Below, one piece after another: positions 1-10,341 of a DNA stretch of 64,000 nucleotides; position 1 is the stretch's first letter; every line of letters starts with the position of its first letter. The notes beneath the pieces are model-generated. The model saw only the letters and a list, made by a program, of their open reading frames with translations. It did no database searches and was not told the DNA's origin. Both the position numbers and the translations under genes were made by a program. Source of the DNA: Batrachochytrium dendrobatidis JAM81 (taxonomy: Eukaryota > Chytridiomycota > Chytridiomycetes > Rhizophydiales); assembly GCF_000203795.2 (NCBI RefSeq), contig NW_006281114.1, positions 496,001-560,000 of the forward strand, read 5' to 3'.

Positions 1-412
1 TCGAGGATATCAGCAGCAAGTGATGCGAAGAGGGTTAAGACCAGGTCAATGTCATATGCAATAAATTCATATTATGCACAATAAAGTGAATTTTAAAACA
101 GTTTACATTTCTGTTTCAATACATTCTTGACACTTTCAATCTTTTTGAGATATGTTGAACTAGAACTTTAAAGAAATATTTAACAACGATTGTTTATTCG
201 GGAACCAACCAGTCATTACAAGAGTTTCATTTTACGTGAATTCGATTGTAAACTACTCGACGCATTCGAGTGTATTGAAGCAATCAATTTGTAGTAAAAT
301 ATTATTTATTTTGAAACAAGACTGCCGGATAAACACAAGTTTTGTTTTACGTGAATACGGCGGTGGTTGGAATTCAAAGTTTATCGACTTGGCGTTTCTA
401 TTGTCAACTGTC
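1..412. other. Intergenic stretch before first gene
   Basis: No gene is supported here. The open frame that runs into the first gene has no ATG before 413. The stretch contains the right end of a MITE (227-248) and a second, weaker copy of that end near 342-363. The phrase GATATGTTGAACTAGA near 150 is also found inside the MITE at 5128-5544, so much of 1-250 is probably MITE body. Confidence 0.6.
227..248 (+). mobile_element. Right terminal repeat of a MITE (partial)
   Basis: The 22 bases starting TCATTTTACGTGAATTCG match the right end of the complete MITE at 5523-5544 and are followed by TA (249-250), the expected Tc1/mariner target site. The left end is not in the window, so the element is partial here. 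Confidence 0.6.
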
Positions 413-2724
413 ATGAGCAATAACTATCCTGGAATACCCTTTTCTGGTCCTAGGCACAGGAGTGGTTGCTCTGCCTGTGGTGACCACTCCCACAATCAAT
501 ATCCAAACTATATCTATTCCCATAGAACTCTTAATGCTGGACTAGCCTGTACTGCTAAATCGTCCATGAACACATTGGATTCTACTGCAAGTAGCAGCTC
601 TGTCACTCGACCCTCACCAGTCAAGTCTTGTTTAAAAACAGCGTATAGGAGAAAGAGTATGCAAGCCATGAGTGGGTCTTCCATCAAGGGGTCTGCCTTG
701 TCCAATCGGTCTCGACCAGTTCAACAGTCGAAACTACAGTCTGCCACCAATACAGGCCATGATCGATCACACATTCCTATCCCTTGTTCAAAAGCATCCA
801 ATGCATCTTTAAGATCGTCTCCATCAATGTCCTCATTGGTGATGGCTGTACCTGCTGCAGGTTTGTCCCATACAAATGCATCAGGTTTGCCTACAAGCAA
901 GCTGCCAAGAGCCATTTCCCCTCTCAAATCATTCACTACTGTATCATCTGAGAAAGACCATGGTAAGTTTTAACTGTACATGACTGTCTATCATACTGTT
1001 TAGTTGAGCTGGGTATTGAACCAAATAATGATGTAGGCCATGCCGAGTTAGATGAGGGTTGCACTGTTTCAGATTTGGCTATTGACACTTGTGCCATTAA
1101 AGATCCACTTGAACCTACTGAAAATATGGACAAGGATGGCGGCATGTACCGTAACACCTCAGTTGCGACACTTGTGGATTCATCCGAGATTCTTTCTCAT
1201 ACACCCACGACGATTACTGATGCAGATGAGGAGCGTGACTTATTTTCTAATCATAGTAGCTTGACTAATGTGGATGTGACGATCGAGTCGGATCAACATG
1301 TATCTGTTGATCATAATACAGACTCCATCGAGCCGACTTTATCCGTTTTGGAGACTGATGCTACTAAATGTTTACAAGACGATTCATTTGTAGATTTAGC
1401 AAGTCTGCAAGCGGTTGATACAGTTGATCATCTGGATACGTGTGAGCAATCTTTGAATTCTGATGTTCGACCAACGGAAATGGATCCAATTCAAGCGACA
1501 GACATTCAAGAATCTGATGCTGTAGATCAACTGGCCAGTTTGGATCTAAACATACCACCAACTGGATCACTAGACGATGCCTACTGCCTACTTGAGCCTT
1601 CATTGTCAGAACACGAAGAATTTGAGCAGGATACAGAAGTGTTTTCAAGTAGTGTTAGCAATGTGGATGTAGCTTTGACCATGGAAGTATTGGACAGTGT
1701 TCAGGCAGTATTGGACGGGTCTAGTCATGCCTATCCAACACATCGAGAAAAGAACAAGAATGGTGACATGTATTTATTATCAGGTACAAGATTATTGGAG
1801 GTGGAAGTGATGGACGAATTTGGAGAGCGCCATATTCAACCAGTAGCTATGGAAGGGGCCAATACAAGTGCAGTATCGATGGTGTTGAAGTCGGATGGTG
1901 TTGCTAGCATTAGCAGTGGGTGTGGAAGTGCAGGAAATCTTGTTCTTTCAACAACCATTACAGATAATATTGATGATGATGACTATGTGGCACGTGGGTT
2001 TGAGGAGACTCAAGGATTGTCGCCTATAGCATCTGTTTCATCACCCTGTTCGAATGTCTTGCAAGTAGTTGATTCTCTATTTGAAGGACAAGATGCGCGC
2101 ATATTCAAGTCAGCAGAGCAGACAATTCAGCCCACATATTCAAATCTATCAACACATGATACTGTTACGTCACCTAGGACAAGCAATGCGACGCCGGAAT
2201 CACTTTCAGCAGCCACGGCTATAGCATTGGCCAAAGCCAAGCAAGACTCGACACGTGAGTTTCGTCAGCGCACGTGGCATATGTTACGAGATCTAGAAGG
2301 ATTGGAACAGCTGTTGGCAGCAAAGTACGATGAGCTGGTATCGATGCATCGGTTGTTGCGATCGGCACGACTCACAATGAACCCATTGCAAAAAGGAGAA
2401 GAATCACCACAGGTTCAACTCAAGCAAGCGTACATCAACACATCAGGGGATATATACGACATATCAAGCAACATAGTAGCATCGTGGACACCAGTAGCAC
2501 GATCGTGTGTTGATGAAATGCTCAAGGAGCATTTAGGGCGGGCATTAACTAAAGTGGAGGCACTTGGATTACAATTAAGAACCGTGACTCGACGCAAATG
2601 GATGGATGAAAGTGACTATGACGATGATATGCAAGTGGTCAGTTGCGTACGAAACGTAGTGGAGGCGACACGGGGAGCGCTAAAAGACTTGCAAGCAGCA
2701 CAGCTACGACTTGGAGAGAATTAA
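413..2724 (+). CDS. Conserved-looking protein of unknown function, two exons
   Basis: I do not recognise this protein. Exons are 413-962 and 1004-2724; the 41-nt intron (GTAAGT...TTTAG) joins the two frames exactly and gives about 756 residues. The first in-frame ATG is 413; the longer open frame before it starts without ATG. The N-terminal part is Ser/Thr-rich and basic, with a Cys/His cluster (CSACGDHSH). The middle is acidic and low-complexity. The last 170 residues are predicted helical and look most constrained (KAKQDSTREFRQRTWHML... to the end). No signal peptide or membrane segment is visible. Codon use is balanced and there are no frame breaks, so it is probably a working intracellular protein, perhaps a scaffold. 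Confidence 0.75.
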
Positions 2725-2881
2725 GTTTTGAATCAGGCTTGTGAGCCGATAATCAACACATGCATAATAAAAAGTGATGACAAATACTTGGAAGAGGGGT
2801 TATTGCGAGCCTATTCAATTAGTACGAGGCGCAGGTCGGGGACTCGTGGCGGCGGCATTGAACTAATGCGCATATTAAAAA

Positions 2882-2891
2882 CTTATATAAG
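2882..2891 (+). promoter_or_regulatory. Probable TATA box of the first cupredoxin gene
   Basis: ACTTATATAAGA lies about 35 bases before the ATG at 2923. The same TTATATAAG string lies just before the next gene (3987), which supports both as TATA boxes with very short leaders. Confidence 0.5.
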
Positions 2892-2922
2892 AAAGCAACA
2901 AGAAAAGTATTGAGTAACCAAG

Positions 2923-3513
2923 ATGTTTGTTTTGACTGCAATTGCACTTTCATTGTCAGTGGCTTCTGCTGCTACAAACCATGTTGTTACCACGGTTGGA
3001 TTGACCTTTTCACCTGCCAAGATCAATGTCAGTGTTGGTGATACTGTCACTTGGAACTTTGCTGGTACTCACTCTGTCATCAAGACTGCTGATGCTCAAT
3101 CGTGTGCTGCTGTGCCCAATGCTTTCAACTCTGGTATGAAGGCCGCTGGCACTAGTTTCGTGTGGAAGGCTGCTACGGCCGGTACTGTCTGGTATGCGTG
3201 TGGTATCCCTGCTCACTGTGCTGCCAACATGAAGGGTGTTATTGTTGTCAATGCTCTTGCTGGTCCTGCTCCTGCTCCAGGTGCTCCAGCACCTGCTCCT
3301 GCTCCGGGTGCACCTGCACCAGGCGCTCCTGCTCCAGCTCCCGCTCCAGGTGCTCCAGCACCTGCTCCTGGCACATCATCCGAAACTGCTCCTGCTTCCG
3401 CTCCCAGTGCTACTTTTGCTCCTGCTGCCGCTGCCAAATCAGATGCCCAACTCAATGGCCGCTCCGCCGTGGCTGCTGTCGGTGTTGCCGTTGCAGGTCT
3501 TTTGATGCTGTAA
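2923..3513 (+). CDS. Secreted plastocyanin-like cupredoxin, probably GPI-anchored
   Basis: The protein has 196 residues. Residues 1-16 are a signal peptide (ending ASAA). Residues 20-110 form one cupredoxin domain. All type-1 copper ligands are in place: His in GTHSV, then Cys, His and Met in WYACGIPAHCAANMKG. A second Cys pair (QSCAAVP and the HC) fits the structural disulfide of phytocyanin-like domains. A Pro/Ala-rich (APAPG) linker follows, then a hydrophobic C-terminal tail (AVAAVGVAVAGLLML) that looks like a GPI-attachment signal, so the protein is probably held at the cell surface. The start is fixed by the signal peptide and by the TATA box just upstream. A related gene without copper ligands follows at 4012, suggesting tandem duplication. 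The exact electron-transfer partner is unknown. Confidence 0.85.
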   Translation: MFVLTAIALSLSVASAATNHVVTTVGLTFSPAKINVSVGDTVTWNFAGTHSVIKTADAQSCAAVPNAFNSGMKAAGTSFVWKAATAGTVWYACGIPAHCAANMKGVIVVNALAGPAPAPGAPAPAPAPGAPAPGAPAPAPAPGAPAPAPGTSSETAPASAPSATFAPAAAAKSDAQLNGRSAVAAVGVAVAGLLML

Positions 3514-4011
3514 TTCTATCCAATTCATTTTGAAACATCACTTTCCTAGTATTGTTTTTATAGGACTCTTTGAATTGATGGATGTTATCCATCTATACAT
3601 GCCCACTATTTAGTAGACTTGTATATTTGTTCTACTTTGTATTATCAATCTAATAAAACAGCCAGTTCATTCAATTGCGTGTTTCCTTTGTAGTGGCTTT
3701 TCAAGCTTCAATCGATATTTTTTTGCCGTGATTCGCGAGCACCACTCAAGCTTTGATTTGGTGGCAACCTTCAACACAAGACTGCTACAATGCATCTTTG
3801 TGTCCGATGGCAATGGCATCCTATTCAGAGTATAGATACATGGATTAATTTACTGAACTCGCTCTATTTTTCTTTCCCTCAAAGTTATTTATTTTTAGAA
3901 AGACTTGTGCTCATTTTATTATTACGAACCTGATTCGTTGTCCACTAGCATCTTCAGTAGTCATCCAATCCAATCCAATCACTCATTTATATAAGCGCTT
4001 ATTCTATATCA
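3514..4011. other. Intergenic region between the two cupredoxin genes
   Basis: No gene is seen. It holds AATAAA-like 3' end signals for the upstream gene (ATCTAATAAAACAG near 3650), a short CCAATC tandem (3964-3980) and the TATA box of the next gene. Confidence 0.6.
3986..3995 (+). promoter_or_regulatory. Probable TATA box of the second cupredoxin gene
   Basis: TTTATATAAG ends only 17 bases before the ATG at 4012, preceded by repeated CCAATC (CCAAT-type) motifs. Such spacing implies an extremely short leader or a start a little downstream. Confidence 0.45.
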
Positions 4012-5040
4012 ATGAAAATTGCCATATTTATAACCATGCTATGCATGAGTATTGTTGGTGCTCAACAGCAGCAACAGCAACAGCAACAACGACCCGCGAC
4101 CAATCCACAGCGTGCTAATCCCAATGCTCAACAACAATCTCCCGGTGCTCAACAACAACAGCAATTTCCCGGTGCTCAACAGCAACAACAATTTCCCGGT
4201 GCTCAACAGCAACAACAATCTCCCAATGCTCAACAACAACAACAATCTGCCGGTGCTCAACAACAACAACAACAATCTGCTGGTGCTCAACAAGGTCGTC
4301 AGCATATGGTTTCTCTCCAATCGAACACGTTTAGTCCAAATATGTTACAAATCAGTTTAGGTGATGCTGTTGTATGGCAATTCATTCAACAGGTTCATAC
4401 TGTTACTCAGGTTCAAGATGCCACTTCTTGTCAGCCACTTCAGCGTGGGTTCGATTCAAGGCCTGGTCGCGCTCCACAAACACATAGACACGTCTTTACG
4501 GTGTTGGGAAATTATTGGTACGTGAGCATGATGCCCGGGGATTGTCAAAAAGGAATGAGAGGATTGATTAGAGTCGTCGAAAATGCTGGTGCTGGTGCTG
4601 GTAATGGTGCTGGCGCTGGTAATGGTGCTGGTATGGAGAATGGCATGGGCAACGGTATGGGTAATGGCATGGGCAATGGTATGGAAAATGGTATGGGCAA
4701 TGGCATGGGAAATGGCATGGGCATGGGTAATGGTATGGAGAATGGTATGGGCATGGGCAATGGCATGGGGTCTAATGCTACAAACTCGTCACTTGGTAAT
4801 CCTGGTGCTGCTCCGTCTCCAACCTCTACTGTCATTTGTCCAGCTGGATATAAACAAGCTCCACCTGGCTCTCCACCACCACCAGTCGATCCAAAGCACG
4901 ATCCAAGTATTCCAGCCGAGTGTGTCAAATCAACTCCCTCCTCATCATCTAAGCTTGCTGTCATAAATCTCGCGAGCTTGATGAAAAGTGTCGGTATGTC
5001 ATTATTGGCCACATCCGTACTCTCAGTTATTTTTGCATAA
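4012..5040 (+). CDS. Secreted cupredoxin-like protein without copper ligands, Gln- and Gly/Met-rich
   Basis: The protein has 342 residues: a signal peptide (1-17, ending VGAQ), a poly-Gln/GAQQQQQ repeat (18-95), one cupredoxin-like domain (about 97-190), a (NGMG)n repeat (about 192-258), a Pro-rich stretch with CPAGYK...PPPP and a hydrophobic tail (SLMKSVGMSLLATSVLSVIFA) that looks like a GPI signal. The domain aligns with the upstream protein, but WYACGIPAHCAANM is replaced by WYVSMMPGDCQKGM: ligand Cys became Ser and ligand His became Asp. The first His (QVHTV), the Met and the disulfide Cys pair are kept. The fold is therefore probably intact but copper binding is probably lost, as in plant early-nodulin-like phytocyanins. 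A structural wall role is an inference. Confidence 0.8.
   Translation: MKIAIFITMLCMSIVGAQQQQQQQQQRPATNPQRANPNAQQQSPGAQQQQQFPGAQQQQQFPGAQQQQQSPNAQQQQQSAGAQQQQQQSAGAQQGRQHMVSLQSNTFSPNMLQISLGDAVVWQFIQQVHTVTQVQDATSCQPLQRGFDSRPGRAPQTHRHVFTVLGNYWYVSMMPGDCQKGMRGLIRVVENAGAGAGNGAGAGNGAGMENGMGNGMGNGMGNGMENGMGNGMGNGMGMGNGMENGMGMGNGMGSNATNSSLGNPGAAPSPTSTVICPAGYKQAPPGSPPPPVDPKHDPSIPAECVKSTPSSSSKLAVINLASLMKSVGMSLLATSVLSVIFA
4060..4295 (+). repeat. Coding CAA/CAG microsatellite with GGTGCTCAACAA units
   Basis: Tandem copies of GGTGCTCAACAACAACAA-type units, interspersed with CCCGGT/TCTCCC, encode GAQQQQQ(F/S)P repeats. Length polymorphism is likely. Confidence 0.85.
4583..4777 (+). repeat. Coding AATGGTATGGGC-type tandem repeat
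   Basis: 12-base units encode NGMG, preceded by GAGAGNGAG units, with variants ENGMG and MGMG. Confidence 0.85.
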
Positions 5041-5127
5041 GTTCAAGCTTCGACCAAATAGTTTTGCAATGTCTGCACTCATACAAGTATTTTTGTCGAT
5101 CTTTTCTATTTATTATACTTCTATTTA

Positions 5128-5544
5128 CAGCCGTATTCACGTAAAATGATACACTAAATAAGCTAAAATGCATAATAAACGGCCAGTTTCATGAAATAAT
5201 CATTTCACCCAATTCAAAGTATTGTCTTGTAAACCCTTGATTGACTGGTTTTTATCTGTACGCATTCTTGTAGAATTGAACAAATGTTTACACCACAATT
5301 CCAATCAATCTCATCCTTGATACTTGTTTCATTCACAACTCAATACTGACATTCGGTAATCATCATGGAACCAACCGTTGCATTCCCGGGATATGTTGAA
5401 CTAGAGTACAACATAACTTGTTTAATGCCATGACCGTACCAGATATTTATTTGTTGTGCGTAAAACCAACGGTTCCAATAACATAAATAGTCAATCCACT
5501 GCAAAATAGATACAAAAATGTTTCATTTTACGTGAATATAGCTG
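5128..5544. mobile_element. Complete Tc1/mariner-type MITE, 417 bp
   Basis: The left end (5128-5149, beginning CAGCCGTATTCACGTAAAAT) and the right end (5523-5544) are inverted repeats matching at 20 of 22 positions. Both ends are flanked by TA (5126-5127 and 5545-5546), the canonical Tc1/mariner target duplication. No transposase frame is present. The same 22-base end borders the dead Tc1-like transposase at 57,379, which is the likely source family. Confidence 0.85.
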
Positions 5545-5593
5545 TATTTAACTACTTCACTTGTCATTTATTCCTATAGTTTTCATAAAAATC

Positions 5594-8349
5594 TCAATGC
5601 TTGACAGATTGCTCATCACAGCAGGATACTCTTGAATATTCAATACATTTTGTTTGAATAAAAGGAATCGTAATCAATTCAGTAGCAGTATATCGTGTAT
5701 TACCACTGGCATCAATCCCCACAACTCGAATCTGACAATAATCGGCATTGGATAGATCAAGTGGGATACTGATCCGATACATGCCAATAAACGCACTTCC
5801 CAAATACGTGCCATCCATAAACACTTCACATCGACCCATGTATGGAATCTGTGTAAAAGTCTCCTCTACTCTGATATCGTACTCCCATGTAATCGTCATC
5901 CACATATGGCGTGAATCGGTACTGACCTGCGCGTTATTTACTGTGATGGAACGGGTTTGAATCGATTCGGAAGCCATATCAACTGTGAGCAATGGAAACA
6001 AAGGAGATATAAATATCTCACCAACCTGTACAGTCATACAGCATTCGTGAGCAAAGTTTGCGTGTTCCATTAAAGGCGTTTTGAATGGGATCATGACCAC
6101 TCCAAGTGTAAATGGACATGTCTGTTTACTGGATGGTATTACACCATCACCGATCTGGAATACCGTTGTGTGCCAAAGTAAGGCATCTACTTGTAGTTTG
6201 TGAGTCTCTGTTGCATAAATAAGTCGAGTTCCATAATGTGGGTGATGGATTGATAATGCAAGCATGCCATCATTGTCAAACTTGTTTTGTAGTGGTAAGC
6301 AGTCGCTAGTAAAATCCATAGTGTATCGCACACGAACGTATACTTTAGATTGCAAGTCCATGTCAAGGTCAAATACTTGAAAAAGATACCCAGTAACGGT
6401 GTGATGTGAACTGGATTGTGGATGTAATTCTGTAAATGAAAGTGTGGCTTGTAATTTCAAGATAGATCCACCCAGCCATGCGTTTCCAGTCACCACGTCA
6501 CTTGTTTGAGTAGATCCAGGTATATTTTGAAATGCAATCCTTTCAACAACAGTTGATGGTGGTTGTACCGTTTTGGAGTGCAAAGGTAAAGGTAAAATGG
6601 GACATTTTACTATATACCGCGATGTCTTTGTACGATGGGTTGGTGGAACACTTTGACTTGCAATATGTGACCATGATGCATTAAAAACAGCCTATAACAG
6701 ATATATTTAATACAACTGTATATTGACAAGTCAAAATATTCAGATACATACCTTTCCATGAATAGAATAGTTTGTTCCAAATCCTTGATCAAAGCACGAA
6801 TAAAACCATTGTAGTGGTTCTATTAAAGGTGAGTTGTATAAGATGGACTGACAAGCAGCTGGACGCGGCGAGATATAGTCTGCTACACATCCGACGTCAT
6901 CTGCATCAATCATTGTCCCTCGTTTTTTAATCTCGACCGGTTTAAGCTCATTAGCATCTTTAACCCAATCGGGGTCCATTGTTTTTTGCTCAGCAATACT
7001 ATTTGTTTGCTCGGGATCAATCACATCTACATCTACATTGCACCAAAATCGCTCTTCAACCTGTTTGAATGGCGTCTTTCGCATATACTCGTATGTCCAT
7101 CCAGGAGCAAAAAGCGCACACGAAGTACCCGCACTTTGAATCACTTTCAACGCTTTATGGACATTAAATCCACCACCACCATAGGTTTTTCTTCCCCATA
7201 CATCAATTCCCGTATAAATACGTGACGGAGATTGTCCATGTGATGATGCAAGCTCAGCACTATTACAAGGACCTTCCTGTTTCCATGTATAGTTTGTAAA
7301 TAACGAATCACACGCATCAAAAAACATCTAAACTACCAAAAACAAGTTAGATTCAAACTAAAATTAATGGATTACATGTCTATTTTGAGCGAGTTGAATG
7401 CATAGAAGAAAAGTATAAGCTTGCCTTGTTTTCATTAGTTAAACCATCCTGCCAATCCACTTTTCCCGACCTGGTTAGCGAGTCATAAAACATGACTTGG
7501 CCTCCTGGAACTCGACTATGCATTTGAGCTGTTAGGTAAGATAAAAAGTGTGCCATGGTTTCAGCATGCAAGGGCGATGAAAGATCCGACTCGATATTGA
7601 TGAACCAGCCTTCAAACCCAAAGTACAGTGCAAGCTCCACTAATCCATATGATTATAAACAGGCTTTAGTCAAATACATCAAGTAGAGTTGGTATTATTA
7701 AAAAGGCGAATGTGTTACCCATCTTGTCAGCATAATGAGGCGAGAATTTCATTGCTGAATTGGGACTGTCTGGAGTATACGCTGGACCATATATAAGCTT
7801 CATTGTTTCTAGTATCCCGTCTTCCCATTCAGTGATGAATGTAGCCTATCAGACAGTACATGGTTTGTAGTTAGAATCAACAGATGCTTTGATAAGATGT
7901 GAATTGAACTCGGTAGATGTTACACTTGCATAAACTTTGACGCCGTTTCTATGAGCCGCTATTATCCATACCACAGGAGGAATGCTAAATCGAGCATGAC
8001 TGAAATATATAAATTCATCAATGTACTGCCAGTACTGAATGGTATAAATGGGTTGATGAACATCATTTATCAAGCCATAGTTGCCTTGAATCAAGGCATC
8101 TTGGTGGATATCGTATCCACCACACATATCATGACATACAGCAACTTTTTTAATATTGGTTGCATTTATACTATTGCAGTTTTGTAAAGCTGATTGGTAA
8201 TGTGCAGCTTTGTTCAGACGCTGAATACACCGTTGTTGAAGTGGGAGAGTGCAGCGACCAAATGGATCTTGAAGTGGAGTCCAGTCATCCAGATGATCCA
8301 TTGACTTTAATGGTCTGCTGGTTGGATATGATTCAGCAACAGTATTCAT
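5594..8349 (-). CDS. ENGASE: Cytosolic endo-beta-N-acetylglucosaminidase (GH85), five exons
   Basis: GH85 enzymes cut the chitobiose core of N-glycans, releasing free oligosaccharide from misfolded glycoproteins in the cytosol. Exons read in order: 8349-7924, 7845-7719, 7639-7425, 7327-6752, 6691-5594, giving 813 residues (human ENGase is about 740). Joined exons give the family blocks: VCHDMCGGYDIHQD, YWQYIDEFIYFSH, ATFITEWEDG, FEGWFINIES with the catalytic Asn199/Glu201 pair (NxE), VMFYDSLT, FFDACDSLFTNYTW and IDVWGR. No signal peptide is visible, as expected for the cytosolic type. The last 350 residues are the beta-rich accessory region. Introns 1, 2 and 4 are GT-AG (78, 79 and 60 nt). 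Intron 3 (7424-7328) has a GC donor (AAG|GCAAGC), and no GT donor is available before the frame closes. The ATG at 8349 is the first in frame; an additional upstream exon is possible. Confidence 0.9.
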
Positions 8350-8416
8350 GATTGATGAATGGCAATTCTAAAACAAATAATCGGTCTTGGCATGGAAATG
8401 GGAAACTCGATGGATT

Positions 8417-8819
8417 TGATTGTATTCGCGTAAAATAGAATGAAACAATTGTCAATGCTTTTTAGTAAATCCAATATTCTTGTAATGTTCAATCTTTAGT
8501 TTTTCAGAGTGAGTATTACAAGTAAATGTTGGGCAATTGCATGAAGGCAGCATTTGTATTCTTGAAACGTGTAATCTTGAACTAGAACGTATCTGCAAGC
8601 CTTGAGAACATCAAAACAGTTGAATCCAATATATAGATTACAATGCACGAATCTGGTAACTGTAAAAAGTGAGGAAAGAGATGGCTCAATTGTGTTGTAT
8701 CATAATGGCCGCTGTCTTTAAAGCCAATTTATAATAGAGAAGCGCAGTGGACATTCAAACATTGTTTATTTCAAAGATGGCCATTGCAAGGTACAAGTTA
8801 GATTACGTGAATACAACTG
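8417..8819. mobile_element. Decayed MITE of the same family, about 403 bp
   Basis: The left end TGATTGTATTCGCGTAAAAT (8417) and the right end (8798-8819, ...TTACGTGAATACAACTG) match the MITE ends with several changes; TA follows on the right. The length is close to the 417-bp element and the inner phrase CTTGAACTAGAAC is shared. It fills most of the 526-bp gap between the GH85 and sterol isomerase genes. Confidence 0.6.
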
Positions 8820-8875
8820 TAAATTCCACTTGCAGTCGAGTCCACATCATCGAGATTCAACAGACTGGATCACCT

Positions 8876-9670
8876 TCATTTGTTCTTGCGAGTCTCCTTT
8901 TCTGGAGCATGAGTAGCATTCAATGCACTCATGATCACTTTTCCGCTATCCATCATCACTATGATGGGAATAAAGATCCAAAACAAGTTCATAAAGATAA
9001 AATAGAAATAAAAGTAGAAAGGATGGGGATTGCAGTGTGGAGCACCTTCTGCGAGAGTGGTTGCATAATAAATGATATCACCGTAGAGCTGACCAAAAGA
9101 AATGGAAAATAAAACGAGATGGCGCTTGGAACAGTTTTTGTAGATCATGCAGCAAGCAATAAAGCAGAGCGGACCCCATATATACTAGAGTATAGTCAAT
9201 GTTAGTCAAGAGTTTATCATGATAGTGATGAAACAGGCAGGATACTCAACAGCAGTAATTGCTTCAATCCACACGATAGTTTGATCTGACGTAATATAGC
9301 GAGAGTCTGACAGTGCATACTCTTTCCAGAGCTCAGCCATAAACGAGTTTCTGCTGGCAATGGTCTGATTGAAGGCTACATAGTAACCCTCAGTAATAAA
9401 ATGAATGCCTGAACATGCCAAAAACCAGAGAAAGATTAAACGAGTGCCGAGTGGAGCAGAAGATGCTTGAGCAACCTTGCTGGACTTAGTCTTGCTCGAG
9501 TAGTGGGGACTAACACTGATGACTCTGTAGCCTATAACCATGGTTATAAAAATGATTGAGAAGAATATACCCAGGATTTGCAGAGGAGACCAAGTACGGC
9601 CACTGTAGGATGGGATAGAGAGAGTGCGAGGATAATAGGGATGAGGAATCATGTCAGAAAGAGGGGCCAT
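8876..9670 (-). CDS. EBP: EBP-type sterol Delta8-Delta7 isomerase, two exons
   Basis: This is an ER membrane enzyme that shifts the sterol B-ring double bond from C8 to C7 in late sterol synthesis. Exons are 9670-9251 and 9184-8876; the 66-nt intron has donor GTTGAG and acceptor CTCTAG. The 242-residue product is close to human EBP (230). The splice restores ITAYIWGPL, the family's ITAxxxGP block. Catalytic and binding residues known from human EBP can be placed: His90 and Glu94 (SGIHFITEGYY), Glu136 and Thr139 (WIEAITA), Asn206 and Trp209 (FMNLFW). Other family blocks are LWKEYALSDSRY and GQLYGDIIYY. Hydrophobic segments near 30-50, 78-92, 140-155 and 196-216 fit a multi-pass EXPERA fold. 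It reads in the same direction as the GH85 gene but is separated by a MITE. Most studied fungi use the unrelated ERG2 enzyme for this step. Confidence 0.9.
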
Positions 9671-9907
9671 AGTAATGGTTGATGTTAATCAGGGTTAACA
9701 GATTGCAAGCTCAAGATTAGAGTTGCAGATGAAAATTCTGCTGGTTATGAGTGACATTCTTGTTTAGTGCTCCATTTTATGCAAATACAACAATAGTTGT
9801 CCAACTGCTTCAACCATTTACAGATTGATTTTAATTTGACCCGAACAGTAGAATCGATTCCTCACAAGTTCAAACTGTGTCTCTCAATTGATTTGTAAAG
9901 TAGCAGT

Positions 9908-10341
9908 TTATTTGAATGTCAGTTTACCTGTTACTGGATCTATTGCTGCTTCAACTCCCATTTCTGTCAGTATCTCGTTTGGAACTACTTTTCTCGCTTC
10001 CAGCGATGCAATCAACATTTGGTTTTCTCTGTTGTTTTTGGTCAGATTACGCACTGCAAACAGTGCATATTCTCGTAAATCTGCATCCATCAGTAAAAGG
10101 GTAAATCAAAAATGCTCATCATTGACTGAAAATCCGTAAAAAATACAACTAAAGTTAACCTACATGGATTCAAATCATCGATCACGCAGTAGTTGTCAAT
10201 GTTTAAATCCAATATAAAACAGATGACCATTGGTGATGAGATTGTCATGCAGTATTGATTTACAAGTGCTGACACCAAACCACAATGTATTTGACAAACA
10301 CACCTAACGAATATTACCGTATAATTGGTTTCAATCAACAT
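9908..10341 (-). pseudogene. Ataxin-10-like gene, C-terminal part only
   Basis: The last exon (10080-9908) joins the preceding one (ending at 10163) across an 82-nt intron (GTAGGT...ATGCAG). The splice restores DDLNPYLREYALFAVRNL, the signature of the ataxin-10 domain, followed by NRENQ and the family's short C-terminal tail, ending at TAA 9908. Upstream, the open frame can be followed only to 10341, where the 5S rRNA gene begins; residues before CVIDDLNP match the family poorly. Full-length fungal homologues have several hundred residues of helical repeats, which are absent here. It is therefore either a 5'-truncated pseudogene or a gene cut by rearrangement. The family is linked to cytokinesis and septum function. 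Confidence 0.7.

Noticed and set aside
2728..2913. 61-codon open frame between the first gene and the cupredoxin gene
   Set aside because: It has no ATG start and lies in the 3' end and promoter sequence of the neighbours.
3162..3533. Cys-rich plus-strand frame inside the first cupredoxin gene
   Set aside because: It is a shifted reading of the Pro/Ala repeat; the Cys content comes from GCTCCTGCT-type codons.
8747..9112. 121-codon plus-strand frame opposite the EBP gene
   Set aside because: It is the antisense shadow of the second EBP exon and of a MITE end.
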